Below are positions 13,393-28,116 of a stretch of 64,000 nucleotides of DNA, one piece after another. Within the stretch, counting starts at the first letter, position 1. The number at the start of each line of letters is the position of its first letter. A program made the translations under genes and the position numbers. The notes below the pieces were generated by a model, which saw only the letters and a list, made by a program, of their open reading frames with translations, had not been told where the DNA came from and did not search any database. Source of the stretch: Siphonodentalium dalli (lineage: Eukaryota > Mollusca > Scaphopoda > Gadilida > Siphonodentaliidae); the NCBI GenBank assembly GCA_032622095.1, contig CP136066.1, forward strand, positions 6,597,784 to 6,661,783. The letters are read 5' to 3'.

Positions 13393-16300
13393 CTGAGACC
13401 ATTCTGGTAATAGGACAATAAGAAACGACTGAGGCCATTCTGGTAATAGGACAATAAGAAACTACTGGGGCCATTCTGGTAATAGGACAATAAGAAACGA
13501 CTGGGGCCATTCTGGTAATAGGACAATAAGAAACGACTGAGACCATTCTGGACATAGGACAATAAGAAACGACTGAGATCATTCTGGACATAGGACAATA
13601 AGAAACTACTGGGGCCATTCTGGACATAGGACAATAAGAAACTACTGAGATCATTCTGGACATAGGACAATAAGAAACTACTGAGACCATTCTGGTAATA
13701 GGACAATAAGAAACGACTGGGACCATTCTGGTAATAGGACAATAAGAAACTACTGAGACCATTCTGGTAATAGGACAATAAGAAACGACTGAGACCATTC
13801 TGGTAATAGGACAATAAGAAACGACTGAGACCATTCTGGTAATAGGACAATAAGAAACGACTGGGACCATTCTGGTAATAGGACAATAAGAAACGACTGG
13901 GACCATTCTGGTAATAGGACAATAAGAAACGACTGGGGCCATTCTGGTAATAGGACAATAAGAAACGACTGAGACCATTCTGGACATAGGACAATAAGAA
14001 ACGACTGAGACCATTCTGGACATAGAACAATAAGAAACGACTGGGACCATTCTGGACATAGAACAATAAGAAACTACTGAGACCATTCTGGTAATAGGAC
14101 AATAAGAAACGACTGAGACCATTCTGGTAATAGGACAATAAGAAACTACTGAGACCATTCTGGACATAGGACAATAAGAAACGACTGGGACCATTCTGGT
14201 AATAGGACAATAAGAAACGACTGGGACCATTCTGGTAATAGGACAATAAGAAACGACTGGGGCCATTCTGGTAATAGGACAATAAGAAACGACTGGGACC
14301 ATTCTGGTAATAGGACAATAAGAAACGACTGGGACCATTCTGGTAATAGGACAATAAGAAACGACTGGGACCATTCTGGACATAGGACAATACGAAACTA
14401 CTGAGACCATTCTGGTAATAGGACAATAAGAAACGACTGAGGCCATTCTGGTAATAGGACAATAAGAAACGACTGGGACCATTCTGGTAATAGGACAATA
14501 AGAAACTACTGAGACCATTCTGGTAATAGGACAATAAGAAACGACTGGGACCATTCTGGTAATAGGACAATAAGAAACGACTGGGACCATTCTGGTAATA
14601 GGACAATAAGAAACGACTGAGACCATTCTGGACATAGGACAATAAGAAACTACTGAGACCATTCTGGTAATAGGACAATAAGAAACGACTGAGACCATTC
14701 TGGTAATAGGACAATAAGAAACGACTGGGGCCATTCTGGTAATAGGACAATAAGAAACTACTGAGACCATTCTGGTAATAGGACAATAAGAAACGACTGG
14801 GACCATTCTGGTAATAGGACAATAAGAAACGACTGAGACCATTCTGGACATAGGACAATAAGAAACTACTGGGACCATTCTGGTAATAGGACAATAAGAA
14901 ACTACTGAGACCATTCTGGTAATAGGACAATAAGAAACGACTGGGACCATTCTGGTAATAGGACAATAAGAAACTACTGAGATCATTCTGGTAATAGGAC
15001 AATAAGAAACGACTGAGACCATTCTGGACATAGGACAATAAGAAACTACTGGGACCATTCTGGTAATAGGACAATAAGAAACGACTGAGACCATTCTGGT
15101 AATAGGACAATAAGAAACGACTGGGACCATTCTGGTAATAGGACAATAAGAAACTACTGAGATCATTCTGGTAATAGGACAATAAGAAACGACTGAGACC
15201 ATTCTGGTAATAGGACAATAAGAAACGACTGAGACCATTCTGGTAATAGGACAATAAGAAACGACTGAGACCATTCTGGTAATAGGACAATAAGAAACGA
15301 CTGGGGCCATTCTGGACATAGGACAATAAGAAACTACTGAGACCATTCTGGTAATAGGACAATAAGAAACGACTGGGACCATTCTGGACATAGGACAATA
15401 AGAAACTACTGGGACCATTCTGGACATAGGACAATAAGAAACGACTGGGGCCATTCTGGTAATAGGACAATAAGAAACGACTGGGGCCATTCTGGTAATA
15501 GGACAATAAGAAACGACTGGGACCATTCTGGTAATAGGACAATAAGAAACTACTGAGACCATTCTGGTAATAGGACAATAAGAAACGACTGAGACCATTC
15601 TGGATATAGGACAATAAGAAACGACTGGGACCATTCTGGACATAGGACAATAAGAAACGACTGAGATCATTCTGGTAATAGGACAATAAGAAACTACTGA
15701 GACCATTCTGGTAATAGGACAATAAGAAACGACTGGGACCATTCTGGACATAGGACAATAAGAAACGACTGAGATCATTCTGGTAATAGGACAATAAGAA
15801 ACTACTGAGACCATTCTGGTAATAGGACAATAAGAAACTACTGAGACCATTCTGGACATAGGACAATAAGAAACTACTGAGACCATTCTGGTAATAGGAC
15901 AATAAGAAACTACTGAGACCATTCTGGTAATAGGACAATAAGAAACGACTGAGACCATTCTGGATATAGGACAATAAGAAACGACTGGGACCATTCTGGA
16001 TATAGGACAATAAGAAACGACTGGGACCATTCTGGTAATAGGACAATAAGAAACGACTGGGACCATTCTGGTAATAGGACAATAAGAAACTACTGAGACC
16101 ATTCTGGACATAGGACAATAAGAAACTACTGGGAACATTCTGGTAATAGGACAATAAGAAACGACTGAGACCATTCTGGTAATAGGACAATAAGAAACGA
16201 CTGGGACCATTCTGGTAATAGGACAATAAGAAACTACTGAGACCATTCTGGTAATAGGACAATAAGAAACGACTGGGACCATTCTGGTAATAGGACAATA

Positions 16301-16603
16301 AGAAACGACTGGGACCATTCTGGTAATAGGACAATAAGAAACTACTGAGACCATTCTGGACATAGGACAATAAGAAACTACTGAGATCATTCTGGTAATA
16401 GGACAATAAGAAACTACTGAGATCATTCTGGTAATAGGACAATAAGAAACGACTGAGACCATTCTGGTAATAGGACAATAAGAAACTACTGAGACCATTC
16501 TGGACATAGGACAATAAGAAACTACTGAGACCATTCTGGTAATAGGACAATAAGAAACGACTGGGACCATTCTGGTAATAGGACAATAAGAAACTACTGA
16601 GAC
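13393..16603 (+). repeat. Mixed satellite stretch
   Basis: Mostly TAA-type copies with ACA-type interspersed; ATA-type copies are sparse until about 15.6 kb. GATC (T7) copies are scattered from 13.5 kb on and become more frequent after about 15 kb. A single A29C copy lies at 14365-14400 (C at 14393). Short 5-monomer echoes are visible, for example around 14.9-15.2 kb, but no private marker defines a block. No gene or unique sequence is seen. Confidence 0.88.
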
Positions 16604-17691
16604 CATTCTGGATATAGGACAATAAGAAACGACTGAGACCATTCTGGTAATAGGACAATAAGAAACGACTGAGATCATTCTGGTAATAGGACAATAAGAA
16701 ACGACTGAGACCATTCTGGACATAGGACAATAAGAAACTACTGAGACCATTCTGGTAATAGGACAATAAGAAACTACTGAGACCATTCTGGTAATAGGAC
16801 AATAAGAAACGACTGGGACCATTCTGGTAATAGGACAATAAGAAACTACTGAGACCATTCTGGATATAGGACAATAAGAAACGACTGAGACCATTCTGGT
16901 AATAGGACAATAAGAAACGACTGAGATCATTCTGGTAATAGGACAATAAGAAACGACTGAGACCATTCTGGACATAGGACAATAAGAAACTACTGAGATC
17001 ATTCTGGTAATAGGACAATAAGAAACTACTGAGACCATTCTGGACATAGGACAATAAGAAACTACTGAGACCATTCTGGTAATAGGACAATAAGAAACTA
17101 CTGAGACCATTCTGGACATAGGACAATAAGAAACTACTGAGATCATTCTGGATATAGGACAATAAGAAACGACTGAGACCATTCTGGTAATAGGACAATA
17201 AGAAACGACTGAGATCATTCTGGTAATAGGACAATAAGAAACGACTGAGACCATTCTGGACATAGGACAATAAGAAACTACTGAGACCATTCTGGTAATA
17301 GGACAATAAGAAACTACTGAGACCATTCTGGTAATAGGACAATAAGAAACGACTGGGACCATTCTGGTAATAGGACAATAAGAAACTACTGAGACCATTC
17401 TGGATATAGGACAATAAGAAACGACTGAGACCATTCTGGTAATAGGACAATAAGAAACGACTGAGATCATTCTGGTAATAGGACAATAAGAAACGACTGA
17501 GACCATTCTGGACATAGGACAATAAGAAACTACTGAGATCATTCTGGTAATAGGACAATAAGAAACTACTGAGACCATTCTGGACATAGGACAATAAGAA
17601 ACTACTGAGACCATTCTGGTAATAGGACAATAAGAAACTACTGAGACCATTCTGGACATAGGACAATAAGAAACTACTGAGATCATTCTGG
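16604..17691 (+). repeat. Exact 540-bp tandem duplication (15 monomers)
   Basis: Bases 16604-17151 are identical to 17144-17691, a 548-base match at an offset of 540, with no mismatch across all variable sites. The match ends on the left at a C/T difference at position 7 (16603 against 17143) and on the right at an A/T difference at position 16 (17152 against 17692). The unit contains a mixture of GATC, GACC, TAA-, ACA- and ATA-type monomers, so agreement is informative and not just consensus. It is the longest exact duplication I found and is probably the most recent. Confidence 0.95.
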
Positions 17692-20600
17692 TAATAGGAC
17701 AATAAGAAACTACTGAGATCATTCTGGATATAGGACAATAAGAAACTACTGAGACCATTCTGGTAATAGGACAATAAGAAACTACTGGAACCATTCTGGT
17801 AATAGGACAATAAGAAACGACTGAGACCATTCTGGTAATAGGACAATAAGAAACTACTGAGATCATTCTGGTAATAGGACAATAAGAAACTACTGAGACC
17901 ATTCTGGTAATAGGACAATAAGAAACGACTGAGACCATTCTGGTAATAGGACAATAAGAAACGACTGGGACCATTCTGGTAATAGGACAATAAGAAACGA
18001 CTGAGGCCATTCTGGTAATAGGACAATAAGAAACTACTGAGACCATTCTGGTAATAGGACAATAAGAAACGACTGAGACCATTCTGGTAATAGGACAATA
18101 AGAAACGACTGGGACCATTCTGGTAATAGGACAATAAGAAACGACTGAGGCCATTCTGGTAATAGGACAATAAGAAACTACTGAGACCATTCTGGTAATA
18201 GGACAATAAGAAACGACTGAGACCATTCTGGTAATAGGACAATAAGAAACGACTGAGACCATTCTGGTAATAGGACAATAAGAAACGACTGAGACCATTC
18301 TGGTAATAGGACAATAAGAAACGACTGAGACCATTCTGGTAATAGGACAATAAGAAACGACTGGGACCATTCTGGTAATAGGACAATAAGAAACGACTGA
18401 GACCATTCTGGTAATAGGACAATAAGAAACGACTGAGACCATTCTGGATATAGGACAATAAGAAACGACTGGGACCATTCTGGACATAGGACAATAAGAA
18501 ACTACTGGGGCCATTCTGGTAATAGGACAATAAGAAACGACTGAGATCATTCTGGTAATAGGACAATAAGAAACGACTGAGACCATTCTGGTAATAGGAC
18601 AATAAGAAACTACTGAGACCATTCTGGTAATAGGACAATAAGAAACGACTGAGACCATTCTGGTAATAGGACAATAAGAAACTACTGGGACCATTCTGGT
18701 AATAGGACAATAAGAAACGACTGAGACCATTCTGGTAATAGGACAATAAGAAACGACTGAGACCATTCTGGTAATAGGACAATAAGAAACTACTGGGACC
18801 ATTCTGGTAATAGGACAATAAGAAACGACTGGGACCATTCTGGTAATAGGACAATAAGAAACGACTGAGACCATTCTGGTAATAGGACAATAAGAAACTA
18901 CTGGGACCATTCTGGTAATAGGACAATAAGAAACTACTGGGACCATTCTGGTAATAGGACAATAAGAAACGACTGAGACCATTCTGGTAATAGGACAATA
19001 AGAAACGACTGAGACCATTCTGGTAATAGGACAATAAGAAACGACTGAGACCATTCTGGTAATAGGACAATAAGAAACGACTGGGACCATTCTGGTAATA
19101 GGACAATAAGAAACGACTGAGACCATTCTGGATATAGGACAATAAGAAACGACTGAGACCATTCTGGATATAGGACAATAAGAAACGACTGAGACCATTC
19201 TGGTAATAGGACAATAAGAAACGACTGAGACCATTCTGGTAATAGGACAATAAGAAACGACTGAGACCATTCTGGATATAGGACAATAAGAAACGACTGA
19301 GACCATTCTGGATATAGGACAATAAGAAACGACTGAGACCATTCTGGTAATAGGACAATAAGAAACGACTGAGACCATTCTGGATATAGGACAATAAGAA
19401 ACTACTGAGACCATTCTGGTAATAGGACAATAAGAAACGACTGAGACCATTCTGGTAATAGGACAATAAGAAACGACTGAGACCATTCTGGTAATAGGAC
19501 AATAAGAAACGACTGAGACCATTCTGGATATAGGACAATAAGAAACGACTGAGACCATTCTGGTAATAGGACAATAAGAAACGACTGAGACCATTCTGGT
19601 AATAGGACAATAAGAAACGACTGAGACCATTCTGGTAATAGGACAATAAGAAACGACTGAGACCATTCTGGTAATAGGACAATAAGAAACGACTGAGACC
19701 ATTCTGGACATAGGACAATAAGAAACGACTGGGACCATTCTGGTAATAGGACAATAAGAAACGACTGAGACCATTCTGGTAATAGGACAATAAGAAACGA
19801 CTGAGACCATTCTGGTAATAGGACAATAAGAAACGACTGGGACCATTCTGGTAATAGGACAATAAGAAACGACTGAGACCATTCTGGATATAGGACAATA
19901 AGAAACGACTGAGACCATTCTGGATATAGGACAATAAGAAACGACTGGGACCATTCTGGTAATAGGACAATAAGAAACGACTGAGACCATTCTGGATATA
20001 GGACAATAAGAAACGACTGGGACCATTCTGGTAATAGGACAATAAGAAACGACTGAGACCATTCTGGATATAGGACAATAAGAAACGACTGGGACCATTC
20101 TGGATATAGGACAATAAGAAACGACTGAGACCATTCTGGATATAGGACAATAAGAAACGACTGGGACCATTCTGGTAATAGGACAATAAGAAACGACTGA
20201 GACCATTCTGGTAATAGGACAATAAGAAACGACTGAGACCATTCTGGACATAGGACAATAAGAAACGACTGGGACCATTCTGGTAATAGGACAATAAGAA
20301 ACGACTGAGACCATTCTGGTAATAGGACAATAAGAAACGACTGGGACCATTCTGGTAATAGGACAATAAGAAACGACTGGGACCATTCTGGTAATAGGAC
20401 AATAAGAAACGACTGAGACCATTCTGGTAATAGGACAATAAGAAACGACTGAGACCATTCTGGACATAGGACAATAAGAAACGACTGAGACCATTCTGGA
20501 CATAGGACAATAAGAAACGACTGGGACCATTCTGGACATAGGACAATAAGAAACGACTGGGACCATTCTGGTAATAGGACAATAAGAAACGACTGGGACC

Positions 20601-20700
20601 ATTCTGGACATAGGACAATAAGAAACTACTGAGACCATTCTGGACATAGGACAATAAGAAACTACTGAGACCATTCTGGACATAGGACAATAAGAAACGA
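17692..20700 (+). repeat. Low-diversity satellite stretch
   Basis: From about 17.7 to 18.45 kb almost every copy is TAA-type. From 18.5 to 20.4 kb the copies are almost all GACC with TAA or ATA at 16-18, and T35 becomes infrequent after about 19 kb. A 72-bp dimer (A4/ATA then G4/TAA) repeats at 19909, 19981, 20053 and 20125; the third copy has ATA in its second monomer. ACA-type increases after about 20.4 kb. Low diversity could mean recent expansion from few templates. Confidence 0.85.
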
Positions 20701-22068
20701 CTGGTACCATTCTGGATATAGGACAATAAGAAACGACTGGGACCATTCTGGACATAGGACAATAAGAAACGACTGAGACCATTCTGGTAATAGGACAATA
20801 AGAAACGACTGAGACCATTCTGGTAATAGGACAATAAGAAACGACTGAGACCATTCTGGACATAGGACAATAAGAAACGACTGAGACCATTCTGGATATA
20901 GGACAATAAGAAACGACTGAGACCATTCTGGTAATAGGACAATAAGAAACGACTGAGACCATTCTGGTAATAGGACAATAAGAAACTACTGGGACCATTC
21001 TGGATATAGGACAATAAGAAACGACTGAGACCATTCTGGTAATAGGACAATAAGAAACTACTGAGAACATTCTGGTAATAGGACAATAAGAAACGACTGG
21101 GACCATTCTGGACATAGGACAATAAGAAACGACTGAGACCATTCTGGACATAGGACAATAAGAAACGACTGAGACCATTCTGGTAATAGGACAATAAGAA
21201 ACGACTGAGACCATTCTGGTAATAGGACAATAAGAAACTACTGAGACCATTCTGGTAATAGGACAATAAGAAACGACTGGGACCATTCTGGACATAGGAC
21301 AATAAGAAACTACTGAGACCATTCTGGACATAGGACAATAAGAAACGACTGAGACCATTCTGGTAATAGGACAATAAGAAACGACTGAGACCATTCTGGT
21401 AATAGGACAATAAGAAACGACTGGGACCATTCTGGACATAGGACAATAAGAAACGACTGGGACCATTCTGGTAATAGGACAATAAGAAACGACTGGGACC
21501 ATTCTGGACAGAGGACAATAAGAAACGACTGGGACCATTCTGGATATAGGACAATAAGAAACTACTGGGACCATTCTGGATATAGGACAATAAGAAACGA
21601 CTGAGACCATTCTGGATATAGGACAATAAGAAACTACTGGGACCATTCTGGTAATAGGACAATAAGAAACGACTGGGACCATTCTGGATATAGGACAATA
21701 AGAAACTACTGGGACCATTCTGGATATAGGACAATAAGAAACTACTGGGACCATTCTGGACAGAGGACAATAAGAAACGACTGAGACCATTCTGGTAATA
21801 GGACAATAAGAAACGACTGGGACCATTCTGGACATAGGACAATAAGAAACTACTGGGACCATTCTGGATATAGGACAATAAGAAACGACTGAGACCATTC
21901 TGGATATAGAACAATAAGAAACGACTGGTACCATTCTGGTAATAGGACAATAAGAAACGACTGAGACCATTCTGGTAATAGGACAATAAGAAACGACTGG
22001 TACCATTCTGGTAATAGGACAATAAGAAACGACTGGTACCATTCTGGTAATAGGACAATAAGAAACGA
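20701..22068 (+). repeat. GGTACC (G4 T5) satellite neighbourhood
   Basis: Four monomers carry T5 on a G4 background (CTGGTACC), at 20701, 21925, 21997 and 22033, and I saw none elsewhere. They contain GGTACC, a hexamer absent from the normal monomer. In the same stretch a T19G change (ACAGAGG instead of ACATAGG) occurs at 21493 and 21745, exactly 7 monomers apart, in a run of mainly G4/ATA copies. This T5 is probably independent of the T5 at 3.6-6 kb, because the flanking states differ. Confidence 0.88.
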
Positions 22069-25000
22069 CTGAGACCATTCTGGTAATAGGACAATAAGAA
22101 ACGACTGAGACCATTCTGGTAATAGGACAATAAGAAACTACTGGGACCATTCTGGATATAGGACAATAAGAAACGACTGAGACCATTCTGGTAATAGGAC
22201 AATAAGAAACTACTGAGACCATTCTGGTAATAGGACAATAAGAAACTACTGAGACCATTCTGGTAATAGGACAATAAGAAACTACTGAGACCATTCTGGT
22301 AATAGGACAATAAGAAACGACTGGGACCATTCTGGTAATAGGACAATAAGAAACGACTGGAACCATTCTGGTAATAGGACAATAAGAAACGACTGGGACC
22401 ATTCTGGACATAGGACAATAAGAAACTACTGAGACCATTCTGGTAATAGGACAATAAGAAACGACTGGAACCATTCTGGTAATAGGACAATAAGAAACGA
22501 CTGGGGCCATTCTGGACATAGGACAATAAGAAACTACTGAGACCATTCTGGTAATAGGACAATAAGAAACGACTGGGACCATTCTGGACATAGGACAATA
22601 AGAAACGACTGGGACCATTCTGTACATAGAACAATAAGAAACGACTGGGACCATTCTGGATATAGGACAATAAGAAACGACTGGGACCATTCTGGTAATA
22701 GGACAATAAGAAACGACTGGGGCCATTCTGGATATAGGACAATAAGAAACGACTGGGACCATTCTGGATATAGGACAATAAGAAACGACTGGGACCATTC
22801 TGGATATAGGACAATAAGAAACGACTGGGGCCATTCTGGATATAGGACAATAAGAAACGACTGAGACCATTCTGGTAATAGGACAATAAGAAACGACTGG
22901 GGCCATTCTGGTAATAGGACAATAAGAAACTACTGAGACCATTCTGGTAATAGGACAATAAGAAACGACTGAGACCATTCTGGTAATAGGACAATAAGAA
23001 ACGACTGGGACCATTCTGGTAATAGGACAATAAGAAACGACTGGGACCATTCTGGTAATAGGACAATAAGAAACGACTGAGACCATTCTGGTAATAGGAC
23101 AATAAGAAACGACTGGGATCATTCTGGTAATAGGACAATAAGAAACGACTGAGACCATTCTGGTAATAGGACAATAAGAAACTACTGGGACCATTCTGGA
23201 CATAGAACAATAAGAAACGACTGGGACCATTCTGGTAATAGGACAATAAGAAACTACTGAGACCATTCTGGTAATAGGACAATAAGAAACGACTGGGAAC
23301 ATTCTGGTAATAGGACAATAAGAAACTACTGAGATCATTCTGGTAATAGGACAATAAGAAACTACTGAGATCATTCTGGTAATAGGACAATAAGAAACGA
23401 CTGAGACCATTCTGGTAATAGGACAATAAGAAACGACTGGGAACATTCTGGTAATAGGACAATAAGAAACTACTGAGATCATTCTGGTAATAGGACAATA
23501 AGAAACTACTGAGATCATTCTGGTAATAGGACAATAAGAAACGACTGGGACCATTCTGGTAATAGGACAATAAGAAACTACTGAGATCATTCTGGTAATA
23601 GGACAATAAGAAACGACTGAGACCATTCTGGACATAGGACAATAAGAAACGACTGGGACCATTCTGGACATAGGACAATAAGAAACGACTGAGACCATTC
23701 TGGACATAGGACAATAAGAAACTACTGAGACCATTCTGGATATAGGACAATAAGAAACTACTGAGACCATTCTGGTAATAGGACAATAAGAAACGACTGG
23801 GACCATTCTGGACATAGGACAATAAGAAACGACTGAGACCATTCTGGACATAGGACAATAAGAAACGACTGGGACCATTCTGGTAATAGGACAATAAGAA
23901 ACTACTGGGATCATTCTGGTAATAGGACAATAAGAAACGACTGAGACCATTCTGGTAATAGGACAATAAGAAACTACTGAGACCATTCTGGACATAGGAC
24001 AATAAGAAACGACTGAGATCATTCTGGTAATAGGACAATAAGAAACTACTGGGACCATTCTGGACATAGGACAATAAGAAACGACTGGGACCATTCTGGA
24101 TATAGGACAATAAGAAACGACTGAGACCATTCTGGTAATAGGACAATAAGAAACGACTGGGACCATTCTGGTAATAGGACAATAAGAAACGACTGAGACC
24201 ATTCTGGTAATAGGACAATAAGAAACTACTGAGACCATTCTGGACATAGGACAATAAGAAACGACTGGGACCATTCTGGTAATAGGACAATAAGAAACGA
24301 CTGGGACCATTCTGGTAATAGGACAATAAGAAACGACTGGGACCATTCTGGACATAGGACAATAAGAAACGACTGAGACCATTCTGGACATAGGACAATA
24401 AGAAACTACTGAGACCATTCTGGATATAGGACAATAAGAAACTACTGAGACCATTCTGGTAATAGGACAATACGAAACGACTGGGACCATTCTGGTAATA
24501 GGACAATAAGAAACTACTGAGATCATTCTGGTAATAGGACAATAAGAAACGACTGGGACCATTCTGGTAATAGGACAATAAGAAACGACTGGGACCATTC
24601 TGGTAATAGGACAATAAGAAACGACTGGGACCATTCTGGACATAGGACAATAAGAAACGACTGAGACCATTCTGGACATAGGACAATAAGAAACGACTGG
24701 GACCATTCTGGTAATAGGACAATAAGAAACTACTGGGATCATTCTGGTAATAGGACAATAAGAAACGACTGAGACCATTCTGGTAATAGGACAATAAGAA
24801 ACTACTGAGACCATTCTGGACATAGGACAATAAGAAACGACTGGGGCCATTCTGGTAATAGGACAATAAGAAACGACTGGGACCATTCTGGTAATAGGAC
24901 AATAAGAAACTACTGAGACCATTCTGGACATAGGACAATAAGAAACGACTGGGGCCATTCTGGACATAGGACAATAAGAAACGACTGAGACCATTCTGGA

Positions 25001-25776
25001 CATAGGACAATAAGAAACGACTGGGATCATTCTGGTAATAGGACAATAAGAAACTACTGAGACCATTCTGGACATAGGACAATAAGAAACGACTGGGACC
25101 ATTCTGGTAATAGGACAATAAGAAACGACTGGGGCCATTCTGGAAATAGGACAATAAGAAACGACTGGGACCATTCTGGACATAGGACAATAAGAAACGA
25201 CTGGGATCATTCTGGTAATAGGACAATAAGAAACTACTGAGACCATTCTGGACATAGGACAATAAGAAACGACTGGGACCATTCTGGTAATAGGACAATA
25301 AGAAACGACTGGGGCCATTCTGGAAATAGGACAATAAGAAACGACTGGGACCATTCTGGAAATAGGACAATAAGAAACGACTGGGACCATTCTGGTAATA
25401 GAACAATAAGAAACGACTGAGACCATTCTGGTAATAGGACAATAAGAAACGACTGAGACCATTCTGGTAATAGGACAATAAGAAACGACTGGGATCATTC
25501 TGGTAATAGGACAATAAGAAACGACTGAGACCATTCTGGTAATAGGACAATAAGAAACTACTGAGACCATTCTGGACATAGGACAATAAGAAACTACTGA
25601 GACCATTCTGGTAATAGGACAATAAGAAACGACTGGGGCCATTCTGGTAATAGGACAATAAGAAACGACTGAGACCATTCTGGTAATAGGACAATAAGAA
25701 ACGACTGGGACCATTCTGGACATAGGACAATAAGAAACGACTGAGACCATTCTGGTAATAGGACAATAAGAAACGA
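22069..25776 (+). repeat. Mixed satellite stretch including a 5-monomer duplication
   Basis: TAA-, ACA- and ATA-types are mixed, with GATC and some GAAC copies between 23.1 and 24.1 kb. Bases 24989-25180 equal 25169-25360 (192 bases at a 180-bp offset). This 5-monomer unit contains a rare AAA state at 16-18 (25141 and 25321); a third AAA copy at 25357 marks the end of the match. A29C occurs once (C at 24473). Two GGAACC copies (A5) lie near 22.36 and 22.46 kb. No gene or unique DNA is seen. Confidence 0.87.
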
Positions 25777-26532
25777 CGGGGACCATTCTGGTAATAGGAC
25801 AATAAGAAACGACTGGGACCATTCTGGTAATAGGACAATAAGAAACGACTGAGACCATTCTGGATATAGGACAATAAGAAACGACTGGGACCATTCTGGA
25901 TATAGGACAATAAGAAACGACTGGGACCATTCTGGACATAGGACAATAAGAAACTACTGAGACCATTCTGGTAATAGGACAATAAGAAACGACTGGGGCC
26001 ATTCTGGTAATAGGACAATAAGAAACGACGGGGACCATTCTGGTAATAGGACAATAAGAAACGACTGGGACCATTCTGGTAATAGGACAATAAGAAACGA
26101 CTGAGACCATTCTGGATATAGGACAATAAGAAACGACTGGGACCATTCTGGATATAGGACAATAAGAAACTACTGGGACCATTCTGGTAATAGGACAATA
26201 AGAAACTACTGAGACCATTCTGGTAATAGGACAATAAGAAACGACGGGGACCATTCTGGTAATAGGACAATAAGAAACGACTGGGACCATTCTGGTAATA
26301 GGACAATAAGAAACGACTGAGACCATTCTGGATATAGGACAATAAGAAACGACTGGGACCATTCTGGATATAGGACAATAAGAAACGACTGGGACCATTC
26401 TGGACATAGGACAATAAGAAACTACTGAGACCATTCTGGTAATAGGACAATAAGAAACGACTGGGGCCATTCTGGTAATAGGACAATAAGAAACGACGGG
26501 GACCATTCTGGTAATAGGACAATAAGAAACGA
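25777..26532 (+). repeat. CGG (G2) neighbourhood, 7+6 monomer higher-order repeat
   Basis: Four monomers have G at position 2 (CGGGGACC), at 25777, 26029, 26245 and 26497, and I saw none elsewhere. Spacings are 7, 6 and 7 monomers. The 7-monomer segment 25777-26028 is identical to 26245-26496, and identity continues through the next CGG monomer to about 26080/26548. The larger unit is therefore 13 monomers (468 bp). The 6-monomer middle part follows the same order of states as the 7-monomer part but lacks one copy, which suggests loss of one monomer during exchange. The G2 change adds a CpG. Confidence 0.93.
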
Positions 26533-28116
26533 CTGGGACCATTCTGGATATAGGACAATAAGAAACGACTGGGACCATTCTGGACATAGGACAATAAGAA
26601 ACTACTGGGACCATTCTGGACATAGGACAATAAGAAACGACTGAGACCATTCTGGACATAGGACAATAAGAAACGACTGAGGCCATTCTGGTAATAGGAC
26701 AATAAGAAACTACTGGGACCATTCTGGTAATAGGACAATAAGAAACGACTGGGACCATTCTGGATATAGGACAATAAGAAACGACTGGGACCATTCTGGA
26801 CATAGGACAATAAGAAACGACTGAGACCATTCTGGTAATAGGACAATAAGAAACGACTGAGGCCATTCTGGTAATAGGACAATAAGAAACTACTGGGACC
26901 ATTCTGGTAATAGGACAATAAGAAACGACTGAGATCATTCTGGACATAGGACAATAAGAAACTACTGAGATCATTCTGGTAATAGGACAATAAGAAACGA
27001 CTGGGACCATTCTGGACATAGAACAATAAGAAACGACTGAGACCATTCTGGATATAGGACAATAAGAAACGACTGAGACCATTCTGGTAATAGGACAATA
27101 AGAAACTACTGGGACCATTCTGGTAATAGGACAATAAGAAACGACTGAGACCATTCTGGATATAGGACAATAAGAAACGACTGAGACCATTCTGGACATA
27201 GAACAATAAGAAACGACTGAGACCATTCTGGACATAGGACAATAAGAAACTACTGGAACCATTCTGTACATAGAACAATAAGAAACGACTGGGACCATTC
27301 TGGACATAGGACAATAAGAAACGACTGGGACCATTCTGTACATAGAACAATAAGAAACGACTGAGACCATTCTGGACATAGGACAATAAGAAACGACTGG
27401 GACCATTCTGTACATAGAACAATAAGAAACGACTGGGACCATTCTGGACATAGGACAATAAGAAACGACTGAGACCATTCTGGTAATAGGACAATAAGAA
27501 ACGACTGGGACCATTCTGGACATAGGACAATAAGAAACGACTGGGACCATTCTGGTAATAGGACAATAAGAAACTACTGGGACCATTCTGGTAATAGGAC
27601 AATAAGAAACGACTGAGACCATTCTGGTAATAGGACAATAAGAAACTACTGGGACCATTCTGGTAATAGGACAATAAGAAACGACTGAGACCATTCTGGT
27701 AATAGGACAATAAGAAACGACTGAGATCATTCTGGATATAGGACAATAAGAAACTACTGGGACCATTCTGGATATAGGACAATAAGAAACGACTGAGACC
27801 ATTCTGGTAATAGGACAATAAGAAACTACTGGGACCATTCTGGTAATAGGACAATAAGAAACTACTGGGACCATTCTGGTAATAGGACAATAAGAAACTA
27901 CTGGGACCATTCTGGATATAGGACAATAAGAAACTACTGGGACCATTCTGGACATAGGACAATAAGAAACTACTGGGAACATTCTGGACATAGGACAATA
28001 AGAAACTACTGGGACCATTCTGGACATAGGACAATAAGAAACTACTGGGACCATTCTGGTAATAGGACAATAAGAAACTACTGGGACCATTCTGAATATA
28101 GGACAATAAGAAACGA
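26533..28116 (+). repeat. Mixed stretch with TGTACA (T15) dimer repeat
   Basis: Three monomers with G15T, ACA at 16-18 and A22 occur at 27253, 27325 and 27397, alternating with ordinary ACA-type monomers. This makes a 72-bp dimer repeated about three times at 27253-27468. T15 also occurs singly at 3169, 22609 and 37729, and twice at 33301 and 33445. From about 27.5 to 28.1 kb, G4 and T35 copies dominate. A G15A copy lies at 28081. No gene or unique sequence is present. Confidence 0.87.
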
